Below, one piece after another: positions 8,638 to 17,721 of a stretch of 64,000 nt of DNA (positions are counted from its first letter, which is position 1; the number at the start of each line of letters is the position of its first letter). The stretch comes from Bacteroidales bacterium (GTDB lineage Bacteria; Bacteroidota; Bacteroidia; Bacteroidales; UBA932). The position numbers and the translations under genes are program-made. The stretch covers positions 1 to 64,000 of the forward strand of contig JAFTDE010000019.1 of the NCBI GenBank assembly GCA_017454335.1, read 5' to 3'. The notes under the pieces are model-generated. The model was not told the DNA's origin and made no database searches. It saw only the letters and a list, made by a program, of their open reading frames with translations.

Positions 8638-9111
8638 ATGCATATCAGCTTGCTCACCGTCGGCAGGACGGACATCGCCTGGGTCAGGGACGGACTGGAT
8701 ACCTACACAGCCCGCCTGCGGCACTACGTCCCTTTCGAAGTGGTGGAGATTCCCGAACTCAGGAACGTCTCCGCCCTGTCCCGGGACCAGATCCGCCAGC
8801 GCGAAGGCGCGCTGATCCTCAAGGCCCTGCGTCCGGGTGACGAGCTGGTCCTGCTGGACGAGCACGGACGGGAATACCGCTCGGTCGAGTTCGCGAAATG
8901 GCTGGAGAAGCGCATGAGCAGCGGCGGGCACGACCTCGTTTTCGCCATCGGCGGGGCCTACGGATTCAGCCCCGAGGTCTATGCGCGCGCCGGCGCGCAG
9001 CTGTCGCTGTCGAAGATGACCTTCTCGCACCAGATTGTGAGAACGATTTTTGCAGAGCAATTATACCGGGCGTTCACCATCATCCGGGGCGAACCCTACC
9101 ATCACGAATGA
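8638..9111 (+). CDS. rlmH: 23S rRNA pseudouridine-1915 N3-methyltransferase RlmH
   Basis: RlmH is a SPOUT methyltransferase that modifies helix 69 of 23S rRNA. The ATG at 8638 (MHISLLTVG) gives 157 residues, the family length. The SAM-binding knot is seen in FAIGGAYGF (about residues 102-110) and LSLSKMTFSHQIVR near the C-terminus. Its stop overlaps the start of the kinase gene (ATGA), implying translational coupling. The upstream in-frame ATG at 8602 overlaps the promoter and is not used. Confidence 0.95.
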   Translation: MHISLLTVGRTDIAWVRDGLDTYTARLRHYVPFEVVEIPELRNVSALSRDQIRQREGALILKALRPGDELVLLDEHGREYRSVEFAKWLEKRMSSGGHDLVFAIGGAYGFSPEVYARAGAQLSLSKMTFSHQIVRTIFAEQLYRAFTIIRGEPYHHE

Positions 9112-12100
9112 AGAACAGGATTTCGATACGGGACCTTTTTGCCATCGCACTGGCAGCCGTCAGCGCGGTGCTGCTGGTCGCCTCGGTCGGCGGGCAGCGT
9201 TCACCCGGCGACACCCGGGCCGCCGCGAACCACACCCGGCGCATCATCGAGCGCCGCATGGCCGTACTGGAGGGCCTTGTCCACCAGGAGAGCAAGCGCC
9301 TGCCCGAAGACATGGTTGTCTACACCTATGTCAATGATTCGCTGTACAGCTGGCGCAACCAGTTCCCGCTGACCAACGACGACATCAACACCCGGTTGAT
9401 GTTCCAGATCATCACCAATCCGGCGCTGAACCTGCAGTCCCCGCTGATCGACGTCAGCACGCAGACCGGGTATTTCAACCTCGGCCCCAAGTGGTACCTG
9501 CTGAAGGCCTTCGACGAAGGCGGCATCCACCGGATCGCCGGACTGGAGATCCTGAACACCCAGGATGACAACAATTTCAACGGCATCAATCCCCGGCTGC
9601 GCCTGGGCAAGCGTTTCGCCATCCATCCCATTTCGGACGACGGCGGAACGGTCGTGGAAGTGGACGGCAAGCCCCAGTTCCGCATCCTGTACGAATCGCT
9701 CGAAGGCGCCAGTGCGGTCAACGCCGTCCTGCTGTGGATGGCCTTGGGCCTCTTCCTCTGCGCAGCCATCCTGTTCCTGGCCGCCAGGCCGACCCTGCGG
9801 CGTTTCGCCATCAGCGTGCCGGGCATCCTGGCCACCTGCGCCGCCATGTTCTTCTGGGGCCGGTCGGCCCAGGGCGATTTCGAAATCTTCTCGCCGGGCA
9901 TTTACGCCGGCAGTCCGGTGCTGTATTCGATCGGCGCCGTCGTCATCCTGAACCTGGCCATCCTGCTGGTCGTGCTGTGCCTGTACATCATCCGGGACAG
10001 CCTGTACCGGCCGGACAGCGGACGGGGCCGCAGCTGGGCCCTGCTCGCAGGCGGCCTGCTGGGCATCGCCGGCATCCTGGCCTACACGCACTTCACCCTG
10101 CGCAGCATCATCCTCAACTCCAATATTTCGCTGGAACTGTACAACCTGGAAGAGCTGTCCCCCTATACCGGTGTCATCTACGTCTCGTTCCTGGCGATGC
10201 TGACCGGCATCCCGATGCTCGTGGAAGTCATCCGGCCCGCGCTGCAGTCCCTGCTGGGGAAGGAGCCGCACCCGTTCAGCGTAACGGCGCGGTCGGTCTT
10301 CGCCGTGCTGGTCGCGGCCTACTTCGTCGTGATGGCCTCGGCGCTGGCCTTCCGCAAGGAGGGCGACCGGCTGGAGGTATCCGCCAACCGCCTGTCCATC
10401 GACCGCGACATCACCCTGGAGCTCCAGCTGCTGTGGGCGGAACAGCAGATTGCGGAAGATGTGTTCATTTCGGCGCTCAGCACGCTGAACAACTCCACCA
10501 GCATCATCCAGAACCGCATTGCCGACCTGTACCTGCCGCGTGTTTCGCAGAATTACCGCATCTCGGTGTATCTGCTGGGCGACTGGGGCCGCGGAAGGGG
10601 TCCCCGCCAGGACCGCCGGGGCGGTTCCCGGCAGCCAGACAACGACCGGGACCGCGGGCCGGGCCGGTCGGAAAACGGCCCCCAGTTCCCGCCGGAGATG
10701 TCCGCCGCGATGATGCAGCAGTTCAACGCCCGCCTGCGGGGCGGCACCCCGATTGCCGACAACACCCGTTTCGTGTACATCAACACCGGAGGCGGCCATT
10801 CCCGCTACGATGCGCTGTTCTATTTCCTCGACGAAGACCAGAACATGACCCGGATGATCCTGGAGGTCGAACCGCGCTCGATCGCCGAGAACAAGGGATA
10901 CGCCAGCATCTTCGGCCTGGACACCCCGGGCCGGGTCACCCTGCCCGACCGCTACTCCTATGCCCGCTACAAAGAAGACGACATCCAGCTGTTCCACGGA
11001 GACTACCCTTATCCGACGCAGATGGATGCGCGCCAGCACGACCGCGTGTACGTCCAGCAGCTGCGCCATGAGACGCTGGACGGATACAACCACTTCTTCT
11101 ACCTGGTCGATGCGGACGAGGCGGTCATCCTGTCCCGGCCGCGCCAGAACTGGTTCAACTACATCGTCGCGACCATCCTGATCGCCCTGCTGTTCTTCCT
11201 GCTGCTGTCCCTGCCCGCCATCCGGCGCGAGCGGCCGGCCGTCTTCGAGAAGAGCTACTACCGCTCCCGGATCACCTGGGTGCTGATGACTTCGCTCATC
11301 CTCACCCTGGTCGTGATGGCGACGGTCAGCGTGCTGTTCGTATACCGGCGCAACGAGGACAACATGCGCCGCAGCATGTCCGAGAAGATCAACTCCATCC
11401 AGGGCATGACCGAAGAGGAGATGGCCCGCTGGCGCACCAGCCCCGAGATGTGGTCGCAGAATATGGTGAACATGCTGGACCGGATCAGCAACATCACCGC
11501 CTCCGACATCACCCTGTACGCGCCCAACGGCCGCATGACCCTGTCCAACACCCCCGAGGTGTTCAGCCGGATGCTGCTGGGCAGCCGCATCAACGAGGAG
11601 GCTTTCGACCAGATCATCAACCAGCACAAACGCTACTACATCCACCCCGAGCAGGCCGGGTCGAAACGCTACTACTGCCTCTACGCGCCGATCATCGACG
11701 AAAACGGGGAAATCGTTTCCATCATCTGTTCGCCCTATACGGGCGGGCTGTTCGATTTCGAGCGGGATGCGGTCTGGCATTTCGTCACCATCCTGACCGT
11801 GTTCCTGCTGCTGCTGATCCTGGCGATTTTCGCCACGGGGACCATCGTGGACCGCATGTTCAAGCCGCTGAGCGAGATCAGCCGCAAGATGTCCGAGACG
11901 AACATCGACCGCCTGGAATTCATCCGCTACGACCGCGACGACGAGATCGCCTCGCTGGTCCGGTCCTACAACCGGATGGTGGCCGAGCTCTCGGACAATG
12001 CGCGCAAACTGGCGCAGGCCGAGCGGGACAAGGCCTGGAGCGGCATGGCCCGCCAGGTGGCCCACGAGATCAAGAACCCGCTGACTCCGATGAAGCTGCA

Positions 12101-12698
12101 GATCCAGCGCATCATCCGCATGAAGGCCAAGAACGACCCGAACTGGCAGGAGAAGCTGGACGAAGCCTCGAAGGTGCTGCTGGACCACATCGACATCCTG
12201 ACCGAGACCGCGAACGAGTTCTCCACCTTCGCCAAGCTGTACACCGAGGAACCGACGCAGATCGACCTGGACAAAGTGCTGCAGGAGGAGATTTCCATGT
12301 TCGACAACAAGGACAACGTCAAATTCGACTACTACGGCCTCAAGGGCACCGTGGTCAGCGGTCCCAAGCCGCAGCTGACCCGCGTGTTCGTGAACATCAT
12401 CAACAACGCCGTCCAGGCCGTGGAAGAGACGCCGGACGCCCGTGTGGTGGTGTCGCTGCGCAAGTCCTCGGCGGACGGGTATTACGATATCGTGGTGGAA
12501 GACAACGGTCCGGGCGTTTCGGACGAAAACGTCGAGAAGCTCTTCACCCCGAACTTCACCACCAAGAACGGCGGCTCGGGCCTGGGCCTGGCGATTTCGC
12601 GCAGCATCCTGGAGCGCTGCAACGCGACAATCTCGTACAGCCGCTCGTTCTCGCTGGGCGGCGCCTGCTTCACGATCCGCTATCCGATGCCCCGCTAG
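9108..12698 (+). CDS. Large polytopic sensor histidine kinase
   Basis: The protein has 1196 residues from the ATG overlapping the rlmH stop. I predict ten membrane helices: one near residues 8-27, six between about 205 and 415, two near 681-705 and 722-745, and one near 887-910. These separate two or three extracytoplasmic regions. The region at about 416-680 includes an Arg/Gly/Asp-rich stretch (about 494-530). A HAMP domain follows at about 905-960. The HisKA motif AHEIKNPLTP has the phosphoacceptor His near residue 986, and the ATPase domain shows DNGPGVS and GSGLGLAIS. The ligand is unknown. The response regulator at 13357-14508 is the likely partner, which resembles NtrB/NtrX-type pairs. 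Confidence 0.9.
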   Translation: MKNRISIRDLFAIALAAVSAVLLVASVGGQRSPGDTRAAANHTRRIIERRMAVLEGLVHQESKRLPEDMVVYTYVNDSLYSWRNQFPLTNDDINTRLMFQIITNPALNLQSPLIDVSTQTGYFNLGPKWYLLKAFDEGGIHRIAGLEILNTQDDNNFNGINPRLRLGKRFAIHPISDDGGTVVEVDGKPQFRILYESLEGASAVNAVLLWMALGLFLCAAILFLAARPTLRRFAISVPGILATCAAMFFWGRSAQGDFEIFSPGIYAGSPVLYSIGAVVILNLAILLVVLCLYIIRDSLYRPDSGRGRSWALLAGGLLGIAGILAYTHFTLRSIILNSNISLELYNLEELSPYTGVIYVSFLAMLTGIPMLVEVIRPALQSLLGKEPHPFSVTARSVFAVLVAAYFVVMASALAFRKEGDRLEVSANRLSIDRDITLELQLLWAEQQIAEDVFISALSTLNNSTSIIQNRIADLYLPRVSQNYRISVYLLGDWGRGRGPRQDRRGGSRQPDNDRDRGPGRSENGPQFPPEMSAAMMQQFNARLRGGTPIADNTRFVYINTGGGHSRYDALFYFLDEDQNMTRMILEVEPRSIAENKGYASIFGLDTPGRVTLPDRYSYARYKEDDIQLFHGDYPYPTQMDARQHDRVYVQQLRHETLDGYNHFFYLVDADEAVILSRPRQNWFNYIVATILIALLFFLLLSLPAIRRERPAVFEKSYYRSRITWVLMTSLILTLVVMATVSVLFVYRRNEDNMRRSMSEKINSIQGMTEEEMARWRTSPEMWSQNMVNMLDRISNITASDITLYAPNGRMTLSNTPEVFSRMLLGSRINEEAFDQIINQHKRYYIHPEQAGSKRYYCLYAPIIDENGEIVSIICSPYTGGLFDFERDAVWHFVTILTVFLLLLILAIFATGTIVDRMFKPLSEISRKMSETNIDRLEFIRYDRDDEIASLVRSYNRMVAELSDNARKLAQAERDKAWSGMARQVAHEIKNPLTPMKLQIQRIIRMKAKNDPNWQEKLDEASKVLLDHIDILTETANEFSTFAKLYTEEPTQIDLDKVLQEEISMFDNKDNVKFDYYGLKGTVVSGPKPQLTRVFVNIINNAVQAVEETPDARVVVSLRKSSADGYYDIVVEDNGPGVSDENVEKLFTPNFTTKNGGSGLGLAISRSILERCNATISYSRSFSLGGACFTIRYPMPR

Positions 12699-12701
12699 CG
12701 G

Positions 12702-13265
12702 CTATTCCAGGGTCTCGGAAGCCACCAGGTCCACATAACCGGGCAGCAGATGGCCCGTGGTCTTGTGCAGCTCGCGCCTGTCCTCCGACAAGCTGAAGAC
12801 CTGGGCGTACGGGGTGATGGTCGCGTAGGCCTGGTCCAGATTGAGCGTGGTCTCGCGTCCGGAAGCATATACGGCGAAGGAATAGTCATAATAAGCTACG
12901 CAGTCCAGGCTGTCGGCCAGTTCCCGGCCGATGGCGTCCAGGCCGTCCAGGACGCGGCGGTCCTTCTCCATTTCCGCCTTCTTGATGGCCGCGTTCTTGG
13001 GCAGGCCCTGGCTGCGGTATTGCCAGTAATACTCCTCGTTCTGTTTGAAGCGGAGTTCGAAGACGTGCCTGCGGCGCTCGAGTTCTTCGCGCCAGGTGGT
13101 GGAATCGATGCGTTCGAGATCGTAGATGCGGATGCGGGTCGCATCGCCGTTCATCGTTTCGGTGACCTTGTCGCGGAGCGCCTGCTCGACCGGATCCACC
13201 GGACGGGACTGGCAGGCGGCCAGGACCAGGACGGCCGCGACCCAGAAAAAGTGCCTGTATTGCAT
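12702..13265 (-). CDS. Lipoprotein of unknown function
   Basis: The ATG at 13265 gives 187 residues with a lipoprotein signal peptide (MQYRHFFWVAAVLVL) and lipobox LAAC, so the Cys is near residue 18. The mature part is charged and largely helical at first, with Arg/Glu-rich segments near residues 60-110, then shows mixed strands. I do not recognise a domain. It lies convergent to the kinase (3 bp between stops) and divergent from the regulator, between the two members of the two-component pair, so a sensory or target role is possible but unproven. Confidence 0.75.
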   Translation of the reverse strand: MQYRHFFWVAAVLVLAACQSRPVDPVEQALRDKVTETMNGDATRIRIYDLERIDSTTWREELERRRHVFELRFKQNEEYYWQYRSQGLPKNAAIKKAEMEKDRRVLDGLDAIGRELADSLDCVAYYDYSFAVYASGRETTLNLDQAYATITPYAQVFSLSEDRRELHKTTGHLLPGYVDLVASETLE

Positions 13266-13356
13266 GTTCGTGCGTATTTTATTCCGGGATAAAGATAGGA
13301 AAAATCGCAGATATTTTGATTTTTGGCGGCAAATGCCGAAATTTAAGGTCTGTATT

Positions 13357-14508
13357 ATGAAGATCCTGATCATCGACGACGAAAGGGCGATCCGCAATTC
13401 GCTCAAGGAAATCCTCTCCGACGAAGGGTACGAGGTAGAAACGGCCGAAGACGGCGCCATCGGCCTGGAAATGGCCGGCAAACAGCATTTCGATGTCATT
13501 TTCTGTGACATCAAGATGCCCAACATGGACGGTATGGAAGTCCTGGAGAACCTCGAGAAGGAGGGCACTGACGCCGCCGTCGTCATGATTTCCGGCCACG
13601 GGGACATCGACTCCGCGGTGGACTGCATCAAGAAGGGCGCATTCGATTTCATCCAGAAGCCCCTGGACCTCAACCGCATCCTGATCACCATCAAGAACGC
13701 GACGGACAAGGCCACGCTCGTCACCCAGACCAAGATTCTCAAGAAGAAGGTGTACGGCCAGCAGATGATCGGCGAGTCCGAGGCGATGCAGCACATACGC
13801 GAGATGATCGCCAAGGTCGCCGCGACCGACGCCCGCGTGCTGATCACCGGCCCGAACGGCAGCGGCAAGGAACTGGTCGCCCGCAGCCTGCACGAGCAGA
13901 GCGCCCGCGCCGCCATGCCCTACATCGAGGTCAACTGCGCCGCCATCCCCTCGGAACTGATCGAGAGCGAGCTGTTCGGCCATGAGAAGGGTTCCTTCAC
14001 CTCGGCCATCAAACAGCACAAAGGCAAATTCGAGCAGGCCGACGGCGGCACGCTGTTCCTGGACGAAATCGGAGACATGAGCCTGGCGGCCCAGGCCAAG
14101 GTGCTGCGCGCCCTGCAGGAGCGCAAGATCTCGCGTGTCGGATCCGACAAGGACATCGAAGTGGACGTGCGCGTGATCGCCGCCACGAACAAGAACCTAA
14201 AAAAAGAAATCGCCGAAGGGCGTTTCCGCGAGGACCTCTTCCACCGCCTGTCCGTCATCGTCATACCCGTCCCCTCGCTGGACGAGCGCAAATCGGACAT
14301 TCCGATGCTGATCGACTACTTCGTCGGGCAGATCTGCAGCGAGACCGCCCTGCCACGCAAATCCTTCACGGCAGAGGCCATCAAACAGCTGCAGGAGAAA
14401 TCCTGGACGGGAAACATCCGCGAACTGCGGAACGTGGTGGAAAGGCTGCTGATCCTGGGCGACGCGGAGATCACTCCGCAGAACATTCGGGATTACGTGA
14501 TGCCGTAG
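13357..14508 (+). CDS. Response regulator with AAA+ domain, lacking HTH
   Basis: The 383-residue protein has a receiver domain (residues 1-120) with acidic pocket D7/D8 and phosphoacceptor D51 in [12 protein letters not shown] sigma54-activator type AAA+ domain follows with Walker A GPNGSGKE (165-172) and Walker [10 protein letters not shown] (232-240). The sigma54-contact loop, normally GAFTGA, reads GSFTSA (212-217). The protein ends just after the AAA+ lid, so the usual Fis-type HTH is missing. An ATG at 13333 would add eight residues. A shorter form without HTH exists in other Bacteroidetes to my recollection. It is likely phosphorylated by the adjacent kinase. Confidence 0.9.
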   Translation: MKILIIDDERAIRNSLKEILSDEGYEVETAEDGAIGLEMAGKQHFDVIFCDIKMPNMDGMEVLENLEKEGTDAAVVMISGHGDIDSAVDCIKKGAFDFIQKPLDLNRILITIKNATDKATLVTQTKILKKKVYGQQMIGESEAMQHIREMIAKVAATDARVLITGPNGSGKELVARSLHEQSARAAMPYIEVNCAAIPSELIESELFGHEKGSFTSAIKQHKGKFEQADGGTLFLDEIGDMSLAAQAKVLRALQERKISRVGSDKDIEVDVRVIAATNKNLKKEIAEGRFREDLFHRLSVIVIPVPSLDERKSDIPMLIDYFVGQICSETALPRKSFTAEAIKQLQEKSWTGNIRELRNVVERLLILGDAEITPQNIRDYVMP

Positions 14509-15262
14509 CCTCGGCCAGGGCACGCTCCACGGCCACCGAGCGCTTCAGCACGAACCCCGCTCCCAGATACTTCGTACGCACGTCTTCGTCCGCCGCCAGC
14601 GACGCGGGCGTTCCTTCCTGCAGGATCACACCCTCATACAGCAGGTAGGCCCGGTCCGTGATGGCCAGGGTCTCGCCCACGTTGTGGTCGGTGATGATGA
14701 CGCCGATGTTGCGGTATTTCAGCTTGGCGATGATGTACTGGATGTCCTCGACGGCGATGGGGTCCACCCCGGCGAAGGGCTCGTCCAGCAGGATGAACTT
14801 CGGGTCGATGGCCAGGGCGCGCGCGATCTCGCAACGGCGCCGCTCGCCGCCGGACAGCTGGATGCCCAGGCTCTTGCGGACTTTCGACAGGTTGAATTCG
14901 GAAATCAGCTGCTCCAGGCGCTCCTTGCGCGCCTCCTTGGTCATGTCCGACATTTCCATCACGGACATGATGTTGTCCTCGACCGACATCTTGCGGAACA
15001 CCGAGGCCTCCTGGGGCAGGTAGCCCACCCCCTTCTGCGCACGCTTGTACATCGGAAGCTTGGTGATATCTTCGTCATCGAGGAAGATGCGGCCGTCGTT
15101 CGGGACGATCTGGCCCGTGATCATATAGAAACTGGTGGTCTTGCCGGCCCCGTTCGGACCCAGGAATCCGACGATCTCGCCCTGGTTGACCTCCATCGAG
15201 ACCCCCTTGACGACCGTGCGGATGCCGTATTTCTTGACCAGGTTTTCGCAGCGGAGTTTCAT
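14471..15262 (-). CDS. lptB: LPS export ABC transporter ATP-binding protein LptB
   Basis: LptB powers lipopolysaccharide extraction from the inner membrane with LptF and LptG. The protein has 263 residues, about 20 more than usual. Walker [11 protein letters not shown] is at about residues 34-43, the signature LSGGERRR near 136 and Walker [13 protein letters not shown] near 158. The additional C-terminal residues ([13 protein letters not shown] and onward) are encoded opposite the last 38 bp of the response regulator gene. It follows dnaX by 3 bp and is probably cotranscribed with it. Confidence 0.94.
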   Translation of the reverse strand: MKLRCENLVKKYGIRTVVKGVSMEVNQGEIVGFLGPNGAGKTTSFYMITGQIVPNDGRIFLDDEDITKLPMYKRAQKGVGYLPQEASVFRKMSVEDNIMSVMEMSDMTKEARKERLEQLISEFNLSKVRKSLGIQLSGGERRRCEIARALAIDPKFILLDEPFAGVDPIAVEDIQYIIAKLKYRNIGVIITDHNVGETLAITDRAYLLYEGVILQEGTPASLAADEDVRTKYLGAGFVLKRSVAVERALAEATASRNPECSAE

Positions 15263-15265
15263 CTC

Positions 15266-17002
15266 TTATTTGATATCCAATTCGAGGTCGATCACCAGAT
15301 CCTTGACCTCTGCGTTCTTTTCCATCAGGTCCTGCGCTTTCTCGGCAGGCATGTATATCTTCTTCTCCTGCGGGCCCTCGTCCGGCTGGACGGCGACTTC
15401 CAGGCGCACGGCGGACGAGGCGGTCAGCCGGCGGAAATCCCCTTCGAGCTTGCGCAGCATGTTTTCTTCGATCCACTTGTGCTGGGCGGCGTTCACGACG
15501 AAGAAGGTCACGACCTTCTGGCCTTCGCGCTCGGCTATCTCCAGGCGGGAATTGGTCAGGGCGCTGGCCAGGCGCGGCTGGGCGGTCTGGGCAGCCAGTT
15601 CCAACCACTTCTCGCGGATCAGATCGTCGTCGGGCAGGCCGGTCTCGACGGCCTGGGCCGCTTCCTCGGCGACCGCATGGTCCTCCTGCATGAGGGCCGA
15701 CAGCGACAGGGCCGAGGCGCGCCGTTTCGGCGCAGGGGCCGCGGGAGCGGGAGCAGCGGGAGCAGGAGCAGCCGGAGCGGGAGCAGCGGGGGCCGGAGCC
15801 GGGGCAGCGGGAGCGGGAGCGGGTGCAGCCGGGGCAGGGGCCGCAGGAGCGGCCGTGACGGGCTTCGCGGCAGGAGCCGGAGCGGGAGCAACGGCGGCGG
15901 CAGCCGGAGCATTCTGCAGGAAGGACAGGCGCATCAGCGCGTACTCGATGTGCAGGCGCTGGTTCACGCTGGCGCGGTACCCGGCCTCGCACTGGGTCGT
16001 TACGCCCAGCGCGTCATACAGGAATTTCACGCTGCAGCGGGCGGCCTGCTCGCGGTAGCGCTGCTTGAGCGAATCGGGCAGGTCCAGCAGCGAATCCAGC
16101 CCGCCCGTGCGGGCGACCAGCAGGTCGCGGAAATGCGAAGACAGCGACGAGACGAAGTGCAGGGCGTTGAATCCTTTCGAAAGGATCTCGTCGAAAATCA
16201 GCAGTGCGCTGCCGTACTCACCGGCGAGGAAATGGTCCGTCAGGCGGAAAGCATATTCGTAATCCAGCACATTGAGGTTGCGGATGACGTCGGCATAGTG
16301 TATGTCCGCGCCGCAGAAAGCCACCGTCTGGTCGAAAATCGTCAGGGCGTCACGCATGGCCCCGTCCGCCTTGGACGCGATCACGTGCAGGGACTCTTCG
16401 TCGATGCGCACGGACTCCTTCGCGGCTATGGCCCGAAGATTGCTGACGATGTCCGGGATGCCGATGCGGTTGAAGTCGTAGGTCTGGCAGCGGGAGAGGA
16501 TCGTCGGGATGATCTTGTGCTTCTCCGTCGTCGCGAGGATGAAGATGGCGTGTGCGGGCGGCTCTTCCAGGGTCTTCAGGAAGGCGTTGAAGGCAGCCTG
16601 CGACAGCATGTGGACCTCGTCGATGATGTAGACGCTGTAGCGCCCGACCTGCGGGGGGATCTGGACCTGGTCCATCAGGGCCTTGATGTCATCCACGCCG
16701 TTGTTGGACGCCGCGTCCAGCTCGTGGATGCAGTAGGACCGGCCCTCCTGGAAGGAGATGCAGGATTCACACTCGCCGCAGGGCTCCATGTCCGCCGTCG
16801 GGTGGGCACAGTTGATCAGTTTGGCGAAGATCCGCGCCGTGGTCGTCTTGCCGACGCCGCGCGGGCCGCAGAACAGGTAGGCATGCGCCAGCTGGCCGCG
16901 GATGATGGAATTCTTGAGGGTCTGGGCGATGTTGTCCTGACCGATCAGGGTTCCGAATGAATCCGGACGATACTTGCGTGCTGATACGATATAATCTGAC
17001 AT
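15266..17002 (-). CDS. dnaX: DNA polymerase III subunit gamma/tau
   Basis: DnaX is the clamp-loader ATPase of the replicative polymerase. The 578-residue protein begins with SARKYRPDSFGTLIGQ and has Walker A GPRGVGKTTT near residues 46-55. The zinc module includes CAHP and CGECESC, and the DExx/sensor segments IIDEVHMLSQAAFNAFLKTLEEPP follow. After the conserved core (about 1-370) comes a long Ala-Pro repeat linker (about 383-425) and a C-terminal domain. It starts close to a -7 box at 17010-17017, leaving almost no leader. Confidence 0.96.
   Translation of the reverse strand: MSDYIVSARKYRPDSFGTLIGQDNIAQTLKNSIIRGQLAHAYLFCGPRGVGKTTTARIFAKLINCAHPTADMEPCGECESCISFQEGRSYCIHELDAASNNGVDDIKALMDQVQIPPQVGRYSVYIIDEVHMLSQAAFNAFLKTLEEPPAHAIFILATTEKHKIIPTILSRCQTYDFNRIGIPDIVSNLRAIAAKESVRIDEESLHVIASKADGAMRDALTIFDQTVAFCGADIHYADVIRNLNVLDYEYAFRLTDHFLAGEYGSALLIFDEILSKGFNALHFVSSLSSHFRDLLVARTGGLDSLLDLPDSLKQRYREQAARCSVKFLYDALGVTTQCEAGYRASVNQRLHIEYALMRLSFLQNAPAAAAVAPAPAPAAKPVTAAPAAPAPAAPAPAPAAPAPAPAAPAPAAPAPAAPAPAAPAPKRRASALSLSALMQEDHAVAEEAAQAVETGLPDDDLIREKWLELAAQTAQPRLASALTNSRLEIAEREGQKVVTFFVVNAAQHKWIEENMLRKLEGDFRRLTASSAVRLEVAVQPDEGPQEKKIYMPAEKAQDLMEKNAEVKDLVIDLELDIK
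15730..15860. repeat. Ala-Pro repeat region inside dnaX
   Basis: The minus strand encodes tandem APAAPAPA units, built from degenerate copies of a GCT/GCC-CCG/CCC pattern. They form an extended linker between the AAA+ core and the C-terminal domain of DnaX. Such repeats can vary in number between strains and would be hard for ribosomes without EF-P only if prolines were consecutive, which they are not here. Confidence 0.7.
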
Positions 17003-17009
17003 ACAGATA

Positions 17010-17017
17010 CAAATGTA
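17010..17017 (-). promoter_or_regulatory. -7 promoter box for dnaX
   Basis: The minus strand reads TACATTTG, matching TAnnTTTG. It ends 7 nt before the dnaX ATG at 17002, predicting a leaderless or nearly leaderless dnaX transcript. A -33 TTTG is not evident. Confidence 0.5.
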
Positions 17018-17058
17018 GTGATTAATTTGTTAACTTTACGGCAACGATGACAAGCCAA

Positions 17059-17673
17059 ATGAAAAAATATCTGCTGATCCTGATGCTCGTGCTCCTGCCC
17101 CTGACAGGATGGAGCCAGGGCAAGGTCTACACCAAGAAACTCAAGCTTGCGGACTTCCCGCAGGAAACCACCAAGATCGTACTGAGCGGAGACGGCATCT
17201 ACCAGGCCATGCTGCAGAGCGAACTGAGCCGCCGCTGGCGCATCAACGCCTTCGAGTTCTGCACCGTGGATGAATACGAAGCGATGAAGACCGACCGGCG
17301 CTACTATTTCCTGCGCACCGCCACGGACGAGCAGCTCGCCTACCTGATTCTGGACAAGGGAGGGAAAGAGGACGACAAGGACCAGCTCCAGCAGGGCTTC
17401 GAAGTCATCCGCATCCCGATCTACGATCTGGAAAGCACCGGCGTGCAGGAAGAGCGCCTCGGCGCTTTCATCGACATCCTGCAGCAGTATATGACCGACG
17501 CCATGCAGAGCGACAAGGTCGCTTATGCGGGATTGTCACACTACAATTCGGCCCGCGCCATCCGCAAGGCCGACCCCGCCACGCTGGTCACCCTTTTCAT
17601 CGGTCCCTACGAGATGATCTACTCGGCCGAGACCCACGAACTCTACCGCTTCAGGAAGTCCCGGAAGAAATAA
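17059..17673 (+). CDS. Secreted protein of unknown function
   Basis: The ATG at 17059 gives 204 residues with a clear signal peptide (MKKYLLILMLVLLP, cleaved after GWSQ). An in-frame ATG at 17047 would add four residues. The mature part is a single domain with no motif I recognise; it contains a segment FCTVDEYEAMKTDRRYYFLRT and a C-terminal stretch that reads like a small alpha/beta fold. It is divergent from dnaX. I infer a periplasmic location. No function is offered. Confidence 0.75.
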   Translation: MKKYLLILMLVLLPLTGWSQGKVYTKKLKLADFPQETTKIVLSGDGIYQAMLQSELSRRWRINAFEFCTVDEYEAMKTDRRYYFLRTATDEQLAYLILDKGGKEDDKDQLQQGFEVIRIPIYDLESTGVQEERLGAFIDILQQYMTDAMQSDKVAYAGLSHYNSARAIRKADPATLVTLFIGPYEMIYSAETHELYRFRKSRKK

Positions 17674-17721
17674 TTGAAGCCGAGGCGGAAACGGCAATGG
17701 GGTCTGGCGGGCTCTTAGTTA

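Noticed and set aside
9201..12188. Long open frame antisense to the histidine kinase (and similar ones antisense to der-cmk, uvrA and metG)
   Set aside because: They arise from the GC-rich third codon positions of the real genes; the translations are rich in Arg, Asp, Gly and His with no domains or start context.
14196..14206. Run of seven A in the response regulator gene giving a slippery CTA AAA AAA G site
   Set aside because: The -1 frame stays open only as a GC-rich shadow antisense to lptB and encodes no HTH or other domain, so a programmed frameshift is not supported.
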